From: Ideonella alba | GTDB taxonomy: Bacteria > Pseudomonadota > Gammaproteobacteria > Burkholderiales > Burkholderiaceae_C | Assembly (NCBI RefSeq): GCF_018069875.1 | Contig: NZ_JAGQDF010000006.1 | Span: 186,001 to 250,000, forward strand | DNA: 64,000 nucleotides | Direction of reading: 5' to 3' | In this document: positions 46,787 through 54,328 of the stretch, one piece after another | How positions within the stretch are numbered: the stretch's first letter is position 1 | Layout of the letters: every line of letters begins with the position of its first letter | The notes under the pieces: generated by a model | What the model saw: only the letters and a program-made list of their open reading frames with translations | Databases searched by the model: none | What the model was told of the DNA's origin: nothing | Made by a program: the position numbers and the translations under genes

Positions 46787-48448
46787 ATGACCCTCGCTCC
46801 CGTTCCCACCCGCCTGGCGCTGGCGCTCGCCTCGGCCCTGCTGGTTCCCGCCGCTCTGGCGCAGACCGGCGCCGGCATGCAGTTGCAGCAGCCCGTGCCC
46901 CCTCAGCCGCAGCTCAGCGACCCGGTGCTGCCTGCACCGGCATCTGCCCCGGCGGTGGCCGCCCCCAGCGGCAGCGGCCTGCGCACCGCGCTGCGATCGA
47001 TCACGGTCAGCGGCAACACGCTGATTGACGCGCCTAGCCTGCTGGCGGCGTTGGGGCCCCTGGAAGACCGCCTGTTCGATCTGGCCGGGCTGCAGGCCCT
47101 GGCGCAGGCGGTGACCCAGCTCTACCGCGATCGCGGCTACCCCTTCACCCAGACCGTGCTGCCGCCGCAAAGCCTGGCCAGTGGTGAGCTGAGGCTGCAG
47201 GTCATCGAGGGCGTGTACGGCCGGATCACACCCGTGGGCGACGATCCACTGGTGCCGGGCGCGCAGCCCTTCCTGGACGCCCACCTCGCGCCGGGTGATG
47301 CCATCCACACCGCCGCGCTGGAACGCGCGATGCTGCTGCTCAACGACCAGCCGGGCTTCCGGGTCCAGCCCACGCTGCGCCCGGGCCAGGGCCGCGGTGA
47401 AGGCGACCTGGTGGTGGAGGTGGCACGCCGCAACCACTGGAGCGGCGAGGTCGGCCTGGACAACGCCGGCAGCCGCGCCACGGGCGAGTACCGCGCCCGC
47501 GCATCGGTGTCGATCAACAGCCCGTGGCGTTTCGGCGACCGCGTGGCACTGACCGCGCTGGCCACCGACAAGCGCATGTGGCTGGGCTCGGCCGAGTACG
47601 AGAGCCCGCTCGATGGACGGGGCCTGCGTGGCGGCCTGTCGCTGGCGCGCACCAGCTACCAGCTGAGCGGCGGCTTCTCGGCCCTGGACGCCCAGGGGCG
47701 CGCCGATGTGCTGGGCCTGCGGCTGAGCCAGGCGGTCCAGCGGACCCAGCGCAGCAACCTGAGCGTGTCGCTGGGCCTGCAGGAGAAGCGCCTGCATGAC
47801 GACTTCGGTGGCGGCAGCCTGCAGCGCGACAAGCGCAGCCGCCTGGCCCTGCTGGGGCTGCAGTTCGACCACCGCGACGACTGGCTGGGCGGCGGCGTCA
47901 CCTACGGCTCGACCAGCCTGACGCTAGGCAGCCTGTCGCTGGACGCCGCCTCGACCGTGACCGATGCCGTCACGGCCCGCAGTGCGGGCGACTTCCAGAA
48001 GTGGAACCTCGACATCGCCCGCATCCAGCGCCTGGGCGGGCCCTTCAGCCTGTACGGCCGGTTCTCGGCCCAGGCGGCGGCCAAGAACCTCGACGCCTCC
48101 GAAAAGCTCGGCCTGGGCGGCTTCCTGGGCGTGCGCGCCTACCCGCTGGGCGAAGCCAGTGGCGATGCCGGCTGGCTGGGTCAGATGGAGCTGCGCTGGG
48201 ACCTGGGCGCGGTCACGATGTTCGCGCTGGCCGATGGCGGGCGCATGCGCACCAACCAGCAGCCCTGGTCGGTCGACAGCCAGGCGCGCCGTTCGCTGGC
48301 CGGTGCCGGACTGGGTCTGCGCTGGCTGCACCAGCACGCCAGCGTGGAGGCCACGCTGTCGCAGCGGGTGCGCGGCGGCGCGCCGACGGCCGACACCGCG
48401 GACCGCCGGCCGCGCGCGTTCGTGGTCGCGTCCTACCGCTTCGACTGA
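46787..48448 (+). CDS. TpsB outer-membrane translocator (ShlB/FhaC family)
   Basis: 553 residues from ATG 46787, which gives a normal signal peptide (LALALASALLVPAALAQ, cleavage near 25); an upstream in-frame GTG at 46748 is less likely. After a Pro-rich linker comes a POTRA domain (LRSITVSGNTLIDAPSLLAA ... LYRDRGYPFTQTVLPPQ), the hinge VEVARRNHWSGEVGLDNAGS, and a 16-strand-type barrel ending in aromatic VASYRFD. It secretes the TpsA encoded 65 bp upstream, the standard partner arrangement. Confidence 0.93.
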   Translation: MTLAPVPTRLALALASALLVPAALAQTGAGMQLQQPVPPQPQLSDPVLPAPASAPAVAAPSGSGLRTALRSITVSGNTLIDAPSLLAALGPLEDRLFDLAGLQALAQAVTQLYRDRGYPFTQTVLPPQSLASGELRLQVIEGVYGRITPVGDDPLVPGAQPFLDAHLAPGDAIHTAALERAMLLLNDQPGFRVQPTLRPGQGRGEGDLVVEVARRNHWSGEVGLDNAGSRATGEYRARASVSINSPWRFGDRVALTALATDKRMWLGSAEYESPLDGRGLRGGLSLARTSYQLSGGFSALDAQGRADVLGLRLSQAVQRTQRSNLSVSLGLQEKRLHDDFGGGSLQRDKRSRLALLGLQFDHRDDWLGGGVTYGSTSLTLGSLSLDAASTVTDAVTARSAGDFQKWNLDIARIQRLGGPFSLYGRFSAQAAAKNLDASEKLGLGGFLGVRAYPLGEASGDAGWLGQMELRWDLGAVTMFALADGGRMRTNQQPWSVDSQARRSLAGAGLGLRWLHQHASVEATLSQRVRGGAPTADTADRRPRAFVVASYRFD

Positions 48449-48472
48449 CGGCCTCGGCTGCGCTGCGGCTGC

Positions 48473-49405
48473 TCAGCGCAGGCGCGCGATCGCCACGAAC
48501 GCGGCGGTCAACAGCGCGCCGTGGCTCACTGCCGCGGCAATCGCCAGCACGATGGCCGGCTTCAGCACGGCGGGTCGGTCGGCCCGGGCGATCACCAGCA
48601 CCGCGCTGGGCAGCGACAGCGCCAGCGAGCCCAGCGCCCACCACGCGGTCATCGGCAGCACGTCGGCCCGCCACCAGGCAAGCAGCCAGCCGTGGGCCAG
48701 CAGCACGCTGCCCAGGTGCGCCCAGGCCGCCGGCCGCGGCCCCCAGCGCACGACCAGGGTGCGTTTGCCCACCGTGGCGTCCGCGGCGGCATCCGGGTAC
48801 TGCGCCACCCACAGCACGTTCATCACCAGCAGCGCCAGGCTGACGCCGCTGACCATGGCGATGGCGCTGAAGGCGTGGCGCTGCACATAGTCGGCGCCCA
48901 CCACGATCAGCCACCAGCCGGCGGCCACCGACAACTCGCCCAGGCCGCGCGACATCAGCGCCACGCGCGGGCTGGAGTAGGCCCAGCCCAGCAGCGCGCC
49001 CGCCAGCCCCACCAGCAGCAGACCGGGGCCGGCGCGCGCGGTCAGCAGCAGCCCGCCGCCGATGACGACGATGGCCAGGTTGATCGCCGCCGTCCGGACC
49101 TGCGCCGCGCTGAACACACCGTCCTGGATGAAGCGCGAGCCGCCGGTGAAGGGGCCGATGCGACCGGTGTTGACGGCGTCCGAGCCGCCCACCGCGTCGC
49201 CATAGTCATTCCACAGGTTGACCGCCGCATGGGTGAGCAGCGCCAGCAGCACGGTGGCCACCGCACCCAGCGGGTCCCAGCCGCAGCCGCAGGCCTGGGC
49301 CTGGGCGATGCCGGTGGTCACGGCCACCAGCGTGACGCTGAGGAAGCCGGGGCGGCTGGCCGCCACCCAGCGGCCGGCCCGTGCGATGTGCTCAGATACT
49401 GCCAT
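48473..49405 (-). CDS. UbiA-family prenyltransferase (MenA-like)
   Basis: 310 residues, eight to nine membrane helices. The first [13 protein letters not shown] motif is NLWNDYGDAVGGSD near 64-77. The second position reads QYPDAAADATVGKRTLVVRWG, a pattern seen in MenA/UbiA relatives that prenylate aromatic acids. The exact substrate is not decidable. Ubiquinone genes are on the same strand some 9 kb away. Tail-to-tail with the TpsB gene. TATGCT ends 7 bases before the ATG and no ribosome site is present. Confidence 0.85.
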   Translation of the reverse strand: MAVSEHIARAGRWVAASRPGFLSVTLVAVTTGIAQAQACGCGWDPLGAVATVLLALLTHAAVNLWNDYGDAVGGSDAVNTGRIGPFTGGSRFIQDGVFSAAQVRTAAINLAIVVIGGGLLLTARAGPGLLLVGLAGALLGWAYSSPRVALMSRGLGELSVAAGWWLIVVGADYVQRHAFSAIAMVSGVSLALLVMNVLWVAQYPDAAADATVGKRTLVVRWGPRPAAWAHLGSVLLAHGWLLAWWRADVLPMTAWWALGSLALSLPSAVLVIARADRPAVLKPAIVLAIAAAVSHGALLTAAFVAIARLR

Positions 49406-49432
49406 GGGTACCCAGCATACGGCAGAAATGGA

Positions 49433-49454
49433 CAGGGGCCCCGCAGGGCCCCTG
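49433..49454 (-). terminator. Hairpin after aspS, probable terminator
   Basis: CAGGGGCCC and GGGCCCCTG pair perfectly (9 bp) around a CGCA tetraloop. On the minus strand it lies 26 bp after the aspS stop and is followed by TCCATTTCTG, a weak T-rich tract. Confidence 0.6.
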
Positions 49455-49480
49455 AATGGCGCTCAGCGCGCTCCGTGCGC

Positions 49481-51271
49481 TCAGGCGGCCGCTTGCGGGT
49501 TGCGCAGGCGGATGTGCAGTTCGCGCAGCTGCTTCTCGTCGACCAGGCTGGGCGCGCCGGTCAGCAGGCACTGGGCGCGCTGGGTCTTCGGGAAGGCGAT
49601 GACGTCGCGGATCGACTCGGCCTTGGTCATCAGCGTGACCAGGCGGTCCAGGCCGAAGGCCAGGCCGCCGTGCGGCGGCGCACCGTACTGCAGCGCATCC
49701 AGCAGGAAGCCGAACTTGACCTTGGCGTCCTCGGGCGTGATCTTCAGCGCATCGAAGACCTTGGACTGCACCTCGGCGCGGTGGATACGGATCGAGCCGC
49801 CGCCCAGTTCCCAGCCGTTGAGCACCATGTCATAGGCCTTGGCAATGCAGGCACCGGGGTCGGTGTCCATCAGGTTCTCGTGGCCGTCCTTGGGGCTGGT
49901 GAACGGGTGGTGCACCGCGTTCCAGCGGTCCTCCTCCTCGTCGTGCTCGAACATCGGGAAGTCGACCACCCACAGCGGCGCCCAGACGTCGTCGAACAGG
50001 CCATGCGACTTGCCGAACTCGGAGTGGCCGATCTTGATGCGCAGCGCGCCGATCGCGTCGTTGACCACCTTGGCCTTGTCGGCGCCGAAGAAGATCAGGT
50101 CGCCATTGCAGGCGCCGGTGCGCGCCAGGATCTCGGCGATCGCGGCATCGTGCAGGTTCTTGACGATCGGCGACTGCAGGCCCTCGCGGCCCTTGGCCAC
50201 ATCATTGACCTTGACCCAGGCCAGGCCCTTGGCGCCGTAGATCTTGACGAACTCGGTGTAGCCGTCGATCTCGCCGCGGCTCATCTCGCCGCCGCCAGGC
50301 ACGCGCAGCGCCACCACGCGACCACCCGGGGTGGTGGCGGGGGTGGAGAAGACCTTGAAGTCGACGTCCTTCATCACCTCGGTCAGCTCGGTGAACTGCA
50401 GCTTGACGCGCAGGTCAGGCTTGTCCGAGCCGTACTTGAACATCGCGTCGGCGTAGCTCATCACCGGGTAGACCGGCAGGTCCACGCCAATGGCGTTCTT
50501 GAACACCGTGCGGATCATGCCCTCGAACATCGCGCGGATCTCTTCCTCGGTGAGGAAGGAGGTCTCGATATCGATCTGCGTGAACTCGGGCTGGCGGTCG
50601 GCGCGCAGGTCCTCGTCGCGGAAGCACTTGGTGATCTGGTAGTAGCGGTCGAAGCCGGCCACCATCAGCAGCTGCTTGAACAGCTGCGGGCTCTGCGGCA
50701 GCGCGAAGAACTGGCCGTCGTGCACGCGGCTGGGCACCAGGTAGTCGCGCGCGCCCTCGGGCGTGGACTTGGTCAGCATCGGGGTCTCGATGTCGACGAA
50801 GCCGTTGGCGTCGAGGAACTTGCGCACTTCCATCGCCACGCGGTAGCGCAGCATCAGGTTCTTCTGCATCGCCGGGCGGCGCAGGTCCAGCACGCGGTGC
50901 GTCAGGCGCACGGTCTCGCTGAGGTTGTCGTCGTCGAGCTGGAACGGCGGCGTGACGCTGGCGTTGAGCACTTCCAGCTCATGGCACAGCACCTCGACCT
51001 TGCCGGAAACGAGGTTGGCGTTCTCGGTGCCGGCCGGGCGGGCCCGGACCTTGCCGACGACCTTCAGGCAGAACTCGCCGCGCACGCCCTCGGCGGTCTT
51101 GAACATCTCGGGGCGGTCGGGGTCGCAGACGATCTGCACCAGGCCTTCGCGGTCGCGCAGGTCGATGAAGATCACGCCGCCATGGTCGCGGCGGCGATGG
51201 GCCCAGCCCATCAGGGTCACGGTCTGGTCCATCAGCGCTTCGCTGACCAGGCCACAGTAGGTGGTACGCAT
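49481..51271 (-). CDS. aspS: Aspartyl-tRNA synthetase
   Basis: 596 residues, class IIb synthetase. N-terminal OB domain with [19 protein letters not shown]; flipping loop and motif 2 [20 protein letters not shown] near 217; the bacterial insertion domain (GAD) in the middle; motif 3 [18 protein letters not shown] at the C-terminus. GGAGAAGC precedes the ATG. Probably the non-discriminating type given the family in betaproteobacteria, though this cannot be read directly. Third gene of fmdB-DUF502-aspS. Confidence 0.97.
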   Translation of the reverse strand: MRTTYCGLVSEALMDQTVTLMGWAHRRRDHGGVIFIDLRDREGLVQIVCDPDRPEMFKTAEGVRGEFCLKVVGKVRARPAGTENANLVSGKVEVLCHELEVLNASVTPPFQLDDDNLSETVRLTHRVLDLRRPAMQKNLMLRYRVAMEVRKFLDANGFVDIETPMLTKSTPEGARDYLVPSRVHDGQFFALPQSPQLFKQLLMVAGFDRYYQITKCFRDEDLRADRQPEFTQIDIETSFLTEEEIRAMFEGMIRTVFKNAIGVDLPVYPVMSYADAMFKYGSDKPDLRVKLQFTELTEVMKDVDFKVFSTPATTPGGRVVALRVPGGGEMSRGEIDGYTEFVKIYGAKGLAWVKVNDVAKGREGLQSPIVKNLHDAAIAEILARTGACNGDLIFFGADKAKVVNDAIGALRIKIGHSEFGKSHGLFDDVWAPLWVVDFPMFEHDEEEDRWNAVHHPFTSPKDGHENLMDTDPGACIAKAYDMVLNGWELGGGSIRIHRAEVQSKVFDALKITPEDAKVKFGFLLDALQYGAPPHGGLAFGLDRLVTLMTKAESIRDVIAFPKTQRAQCLLTGAPSLVDEKQLRELHIRLRNPQAAA

Positions 51272-51370
51272 GGGATGCTTCTCCGTACGGAAACTGGTGA
51301 GGTGGCGGTGCCGCGCGGGCGCCGCAGAGGTGTTGTCGTGCCTCGGGGGTGGAGCGGTCAGCCCTCAGGA

Positions 51371-51394
51371 CTGAATGCCGGGCCAGGCATTCAG
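51371..51394 (-). other. Perfect hairpin overlapping the DUF502 stop codon
   Basis: CTGAATGCC and GGCATTCAG pair over 9 bp with a 6-base loop. One arm includes the DUF502 stop codon (51391-51393). It lies in the 119-bp gap before aspS on the minus strand, so it could attenuate or stabilise the downstream message. There is no T tract. Confidence 0.5.
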
Positions 51395-52053
51395 CCCGCC
51401 CGGTTGGGGTCAGCCTCCTCCGGCCGGGGCTGCGGGGCCTCGGCCGGGGGCGCGACCACGCCCATCGAGATGATGTACTTGAGCGCCTCGTCCACGCTCA
51501 TCTGCAGCGGCCGCAGCGCGGTGCGCGGCAGCATCAGGAAGAAGCCCGAGGTGGGGTTGGGCGTGGTGGGCACGTAGACGCCCACGTGCTCGCCCGGCAA
51601 CTGGTCGGCCACGTCGCCACCGGGCGTGCCGGTGACGAAGGCGATCGTCCAGGCGCCGGCACGCGGGTACTCGATCAGCACCGCCTCGCGAAAGGCGTTG
51701 CCGTTGCTGGAGAACAGCGTGTCCGAGACCTGCTTGACCGAGCTGTAGATCGACTTGACGATGGGGATGCGGTTGAGCAGCGCATCCCATTGCCGCACCC
51801 ACCACTGGCCGAAGATGTTGGTGACGAACACGCCGGTCAGCACCAGCAGCACGACCATCACCACCACGCCCAGGCCCTTGATCCGGCGCAGCGCGTCAAG
51901 GAAGTCGTAGGCGCTGTGCGGCAGCAGCACCTGCGCCACCGACAGCACGCCGGCGAACATGCCGTCCATCATGCCCAGCACCCACAGCAGCACCCAGACG
52001 GTGATGGCCAGGGGCAGCCAGGTCAGCAGGCCGGCGAGCAGGTACTTTTTCAC
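51391..52053 (-). CDS. DUF502-family inner membrane protein
   Basis: 220 residues. Two membrane helices (LAGLLTWLPLAITVWVLLWV and VVVMVVLLVLTGVFVTNIFG) are followed by the conserved NRIPIVKSIYSSVKQVSDTL and VYVPTTPNPTSGFFLMLPR, diagnostic of DUF502. Function is unknown; the fmdB-DUF502-aspS order is common in betaproteobacteria. Starts with GTG at 52053, 18 bp after fmdB. The last 12 residues are acidic and proline-rich. Confidence 0.88.
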   Translation of the reverse strand: MKKYLLAGLLTWLPLAITVWVLLWVLGMMDGMFAGVLSVAQVLLPHSAYDFLDALRRIKGLGVVVMVVLLVLTGVFVTNIFGQWWVRQWDALLNRIPIVKSIYSSVKQVSDTLFSSNGNAFREAVLIEYPRAGAWTIAFVTGTPGGDVADQLPGEHVGVYVPTTPNPTSGFFLMLPRTALRPLQMSVDEALKYIISMGVVAPPAEAPQPRPEEADPNRAG

Positions 52054-52071
52054 GTCAGGGGGTGTCCCGGG

Positions 52072-52374
52072 TCAATGGCAGGCGCAGGAGCCGCCGCAGG
52101 GCGTGCCGCCCGACGGTGCGGCAGGCGCGCTGCTGTCAGCCGCAGGAGCGGCGGCCGGCGCGGCAGCGGCGGTGGATGCAGCGGCGGCGCCACCGCCCTT
52201 GAAGTCGGTGGCGTACCAGCCCGAGCCCTTGAGCTGGAAGCCGGCGGCAGTCAGTTGCTTGGAAAACTGCTCGGCACCGCAGGCGGGGCAGACCGTCAGC
52301 GGGGCATCGGACATCTTCTGCAGCACGTCCTTGGTGTGGCCGCACGCGCCGCAGCGATAGGCGTAGATCGGCAT
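52072..52374 (-). CDS. FmdB-family zinc ribbon protein
   Basis: 100 residues. MPIYAYRCGACGHTKDVLQK then VCPACG gives the CxxC...CxxC zinc ribbon of FmdB regulators. GSGWYATDFK is the second family block. The C-terminal third is Ala/Pro/Ser-rich and ends GGSCACH, with extra cysteines. The family's function is unproven (named after a regulator of formamidase genes). The ATG at 52374 is chosen over an upstream in-frame start because the family N-terminus begins there. Confidence 0.9.
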   Translation of the reverse strand: MPIYAYRCGACGHTKDVLQKMSDAPLTVCPACGAEQFSKQLTAAGFQLKGSGWYATDFKGGGAAAASTAAAAPAAAPAADSSAPAAPSGGTPCGGSCACH

Positions 52375-52400
52375 GACCTGTCCCTCACACAAAACCGTTG

Positions 52401-52406
52401 ATTATA
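52401..52406 (-). promoter_or_regulatory. Consensus -10 box of the fmdB-DUF502-aspS operon
   Basis: On the minus strand TATAAT stands 26 bases before the fmdB ATG within the only AT-rich tract (52393-52411) of the gap. A matching -35 box is not evident. Confidence 0.6.
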
Positions 52407-52488
52407 AATTGACCGCCCCGTCGCTGGTTGCCCAGGCCGGCGGGGAGGTCGCCCGAGAGGGCGAAGGTGGGGACGATGGCGCCCGGCT

Positions 52489-53964
52489 TCAAGCCCCCGG
52501 CGCGTCGGGCAGGCCTTCGACGTGCTGTTTGTGCACGTGGCGGTTCTTCAGCCACTGCGGCGCCAGCGAGCCGGCGATCATGCCCACGAAGGCGGCGATC
52601 AGGCCGGCCAGCTGGCCCGGGAAGGCCTGGCCGAAGTCGCTGACCTGCGGGAAGAAGACGATCCACACACCGACGCCGGCGCCCAGCGAAAAGATCGCGC
52701 CCTGGGTGGTGGCGCGCTGCCAGTACAGGCCCATCACCAGCGGCACGAAGGCGCCGACCAGCGTCACCTGGTAGGCGGCCGAGACGAGGTCGTAGATCGG
52801 CGTGCCCTTCATCGCGATCGCATAGGCCAGCACCAGCGCGGCGAAGATGACGATGGTCCAGCGCATCGCCAGCAGCTGTTCGCGGTCCTTCATCGGGCCG
52901 CGCAGGTTCTTGACGATGTTCTCGACGAAGCTGGTGGAGGGTGCCAGCAGCGTGGCCGAGGAGGTGCTCTTGATGGCCGACAGCAGCGCGCCGAAGAACA
53001 GGATCTGCATGATCAGCGGCATCTGGCCCAGCACGAAGGTGGGCAGCAGGCGCTGGTAGTCGTTCTCGGCCAGGTCCAGGGCCTGCTGGCCCAGCACCAC
53101 CACCGCGCTCATCACGATGAACATGGGCACGAAGGCGAACAGGATGTAGGCAAAGCCGCCGATCATCGCGCCGCGGCGCGCGGTCTGCGCGTCCTTGGCC
53201 GACATCACGCGCTGGAACACGTCCTGCTGCGGGATGCTGCCCAGCATCATGGTCAGTGCGGCGCCCAGGAACATCGCGATCTCGGTGAAGCTGGGTTCGG
53301 GGAAGAACTTCCACAGGTCCTTGTCGGTGGCCACGGCCAGCACCTTGTCGGCGCCGCCGGCCAGGTCGGCCGAGAAGATGGCGATCACCGACAGGCCCAC
53401 CACCAGCACGATCATCTGGATGAAGTCGGTCCAGGCCACCGCCAGGAAGCCGCCCACCACCACATAGATCAGCACCGCCAGCGTGCCGACGATCATGCCG
53501 GCGGTCTCGCTCATCGCACCGTCGGTCAGCACCGAGAAGACCAGGCCCAGCGCGGTGATCTGCGCCGCCACCCAGCCCAGGTAGCTCAGGATGATGGCCA
53601 GCGAGCAGAAGACCTCGACGCCCTTGCCGTAGCGCTCGCGGTAGAAGTCGCCGATGGTCAGCAGGTTCAGCCGGTACAGCTTGGCCGCAAAGAAGGCGCC
53701 CACCAGGATCAGGCAGGTGCCGGCGCCGAACGGGTCTTCCACGATGGCGCCCAGGCCGCCCTGGACGAAGCGTGCCGGGATGCCCATCACCGTCTCGGCG
53801 CCGAACCAGGTGGCGAAGGTGGTGGTGATCACCATGATCAGCGGCAGGCTGCGGCCGGCAATCGCGAAGTCGCTGGTGTTCTTGATGCGCGTGCCGGCCC
53901 ACAGGCCCAGGCCGAGCGTGCCCAGCAGGTAGAGCACGACGAAGACGATCAGCGTGGTGTTCAT
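52489..53964 (-). CDS. Sodium:solute symporter (SSS family)
   Basis: 491 residues with about 13 membrane helices. The N-terminal pattern GLWAGTRIKNTSDFAIAGRS and the helix-1/2 region TTFATWFGAETVMGIPARFV are typical of SSS transporters. FLAVAWTDFIQMIVLVVGL and IKSTSSATLLAPSTSFVENI carry the sodium-site serines and threonines. The substrate is not deducible. The gene is divergent from the exported lipoprotein gene, whose operator lies 250 bp upstream of this start, so co-regulation is possible but unproven. Confidence 0.88.
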   Translation of the reverse strand: MNTTLIVFVVLYLLGTLGLGLWAGTRIKNTSDFAIAGRSLPLIMVITTTFATWFGAETVMGIPARFVQGGLGAIVEDPFGAGTCLILVGAFFAAKLYRLNLLTIGDFYRERYGKGVEVFCSLAIILSYLGWVAAQITALGLVFSVLTDGAMSETAGMIVGTLAVLIYVVVGGFLAVAWTDFIQMIVLVVGLSVIAIFSADLAGGADKVLAVATDKDLWKFFPEPSFTEIAMFLGAALTMMLGSIPQQDVFQRVMSAKDAQTARRGAMIGGFAYILFAFVPMFIVMSAVVVLGQQALDLAENDYQRLLPTFVLGQMPLIMQILFFGALLSAIKSTSSATLLAPSTSFVENIVKNLRGPMKDREQLLAMRWTIVIFAALVLAYAIAMKGTPIYDLVSAAYQVTLVGAFVPLVMGLYWQRATTQGAIFSLGAGVGVWIVFFPQVSDFGQAFPGQLAGLIAAFVGMIAGSLAPQWLKNRHVHKQHVEGLPDAPGA

Positions 53965-54180
53965 GGCGCGAACTTGAGGGTCTGGCAGGAAGCGGCCGCC
54001 CCAACGCGGCCGGGGGCGATTATCGCGGCAGCGGCGGCCCGGTTGCGGTGCGGCGTCGATGCCGGCGCGACCCCTGCGCCCCGCCGTCACCCGGGTCACC
54101 CGGGGAGACCCGCGCTAGGACAAACCCGTTGATCGGGCGGTTTGGCCGCAGACCCTAGGGAAAGCGACAAGGCCGGCGCC

Positions 54181-54209
54181 TTGTCAAGGCCAACGCTCGA
54201 CCCTAAGCT
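54181..54209 (+). promoter_or_regulatory. Promoter of the lipoprotein gene
   Basis: TTGTCA (54181-54186) and TAAGCT (54204-54209) are separated by exactly 17 bp. The palindrome at 54214-54227 sits four bases after the -10 box, over the start point. Confidence 0.6.
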
Positions 54210-54213
54210 TGTC

Positions 54214-54227
54214 TGAAAGCGCTTTCA
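54214..54227. promoter_or_regulatory. LacI/GalR-type operator
   Basis: TGAAAGCGCTTTCA is a perfect 14-bp palindrome with the central CG typical of LacI/GalR-family sites. A near-identical site lies before the paralogous gene at 56710. Confidence 0.75.
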
Positions 54228-54328
54228 ACCATCTCATCCCTTCCCGATCCGACGGCCCAGATCCCGACCCGACGCCCCAGCGGCCGCCTCACGGAGGCGG
54301 CTACGGCTGACCGAAAGGCCCGACCCGC

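Larger units (their letters stand above)
53965..54328. other. Divergent regulatory region between the symporter and lipoprotein genes
   Basis: 364 bp without a gene. It contains a palindrome ACAAGGC-CGGC-GCCTTGT (54167-54184), the plus-strand promoter and LacI-type operator described separately, and a hairpin GCCGCCTC-ACG-GAGGCGGC (54283-54301) 27 bp before the lipoprotein ATG, placed to affect its translation. Confidence 0.6.

Noticed and set aside
54167-54184. ACAAGGC-CGGC-GCCTTGT as a terminator
   Set aside because: No T tract on either strand and it lies just upstream of the lipoprotein promoter; left as an unexplained palindrome.
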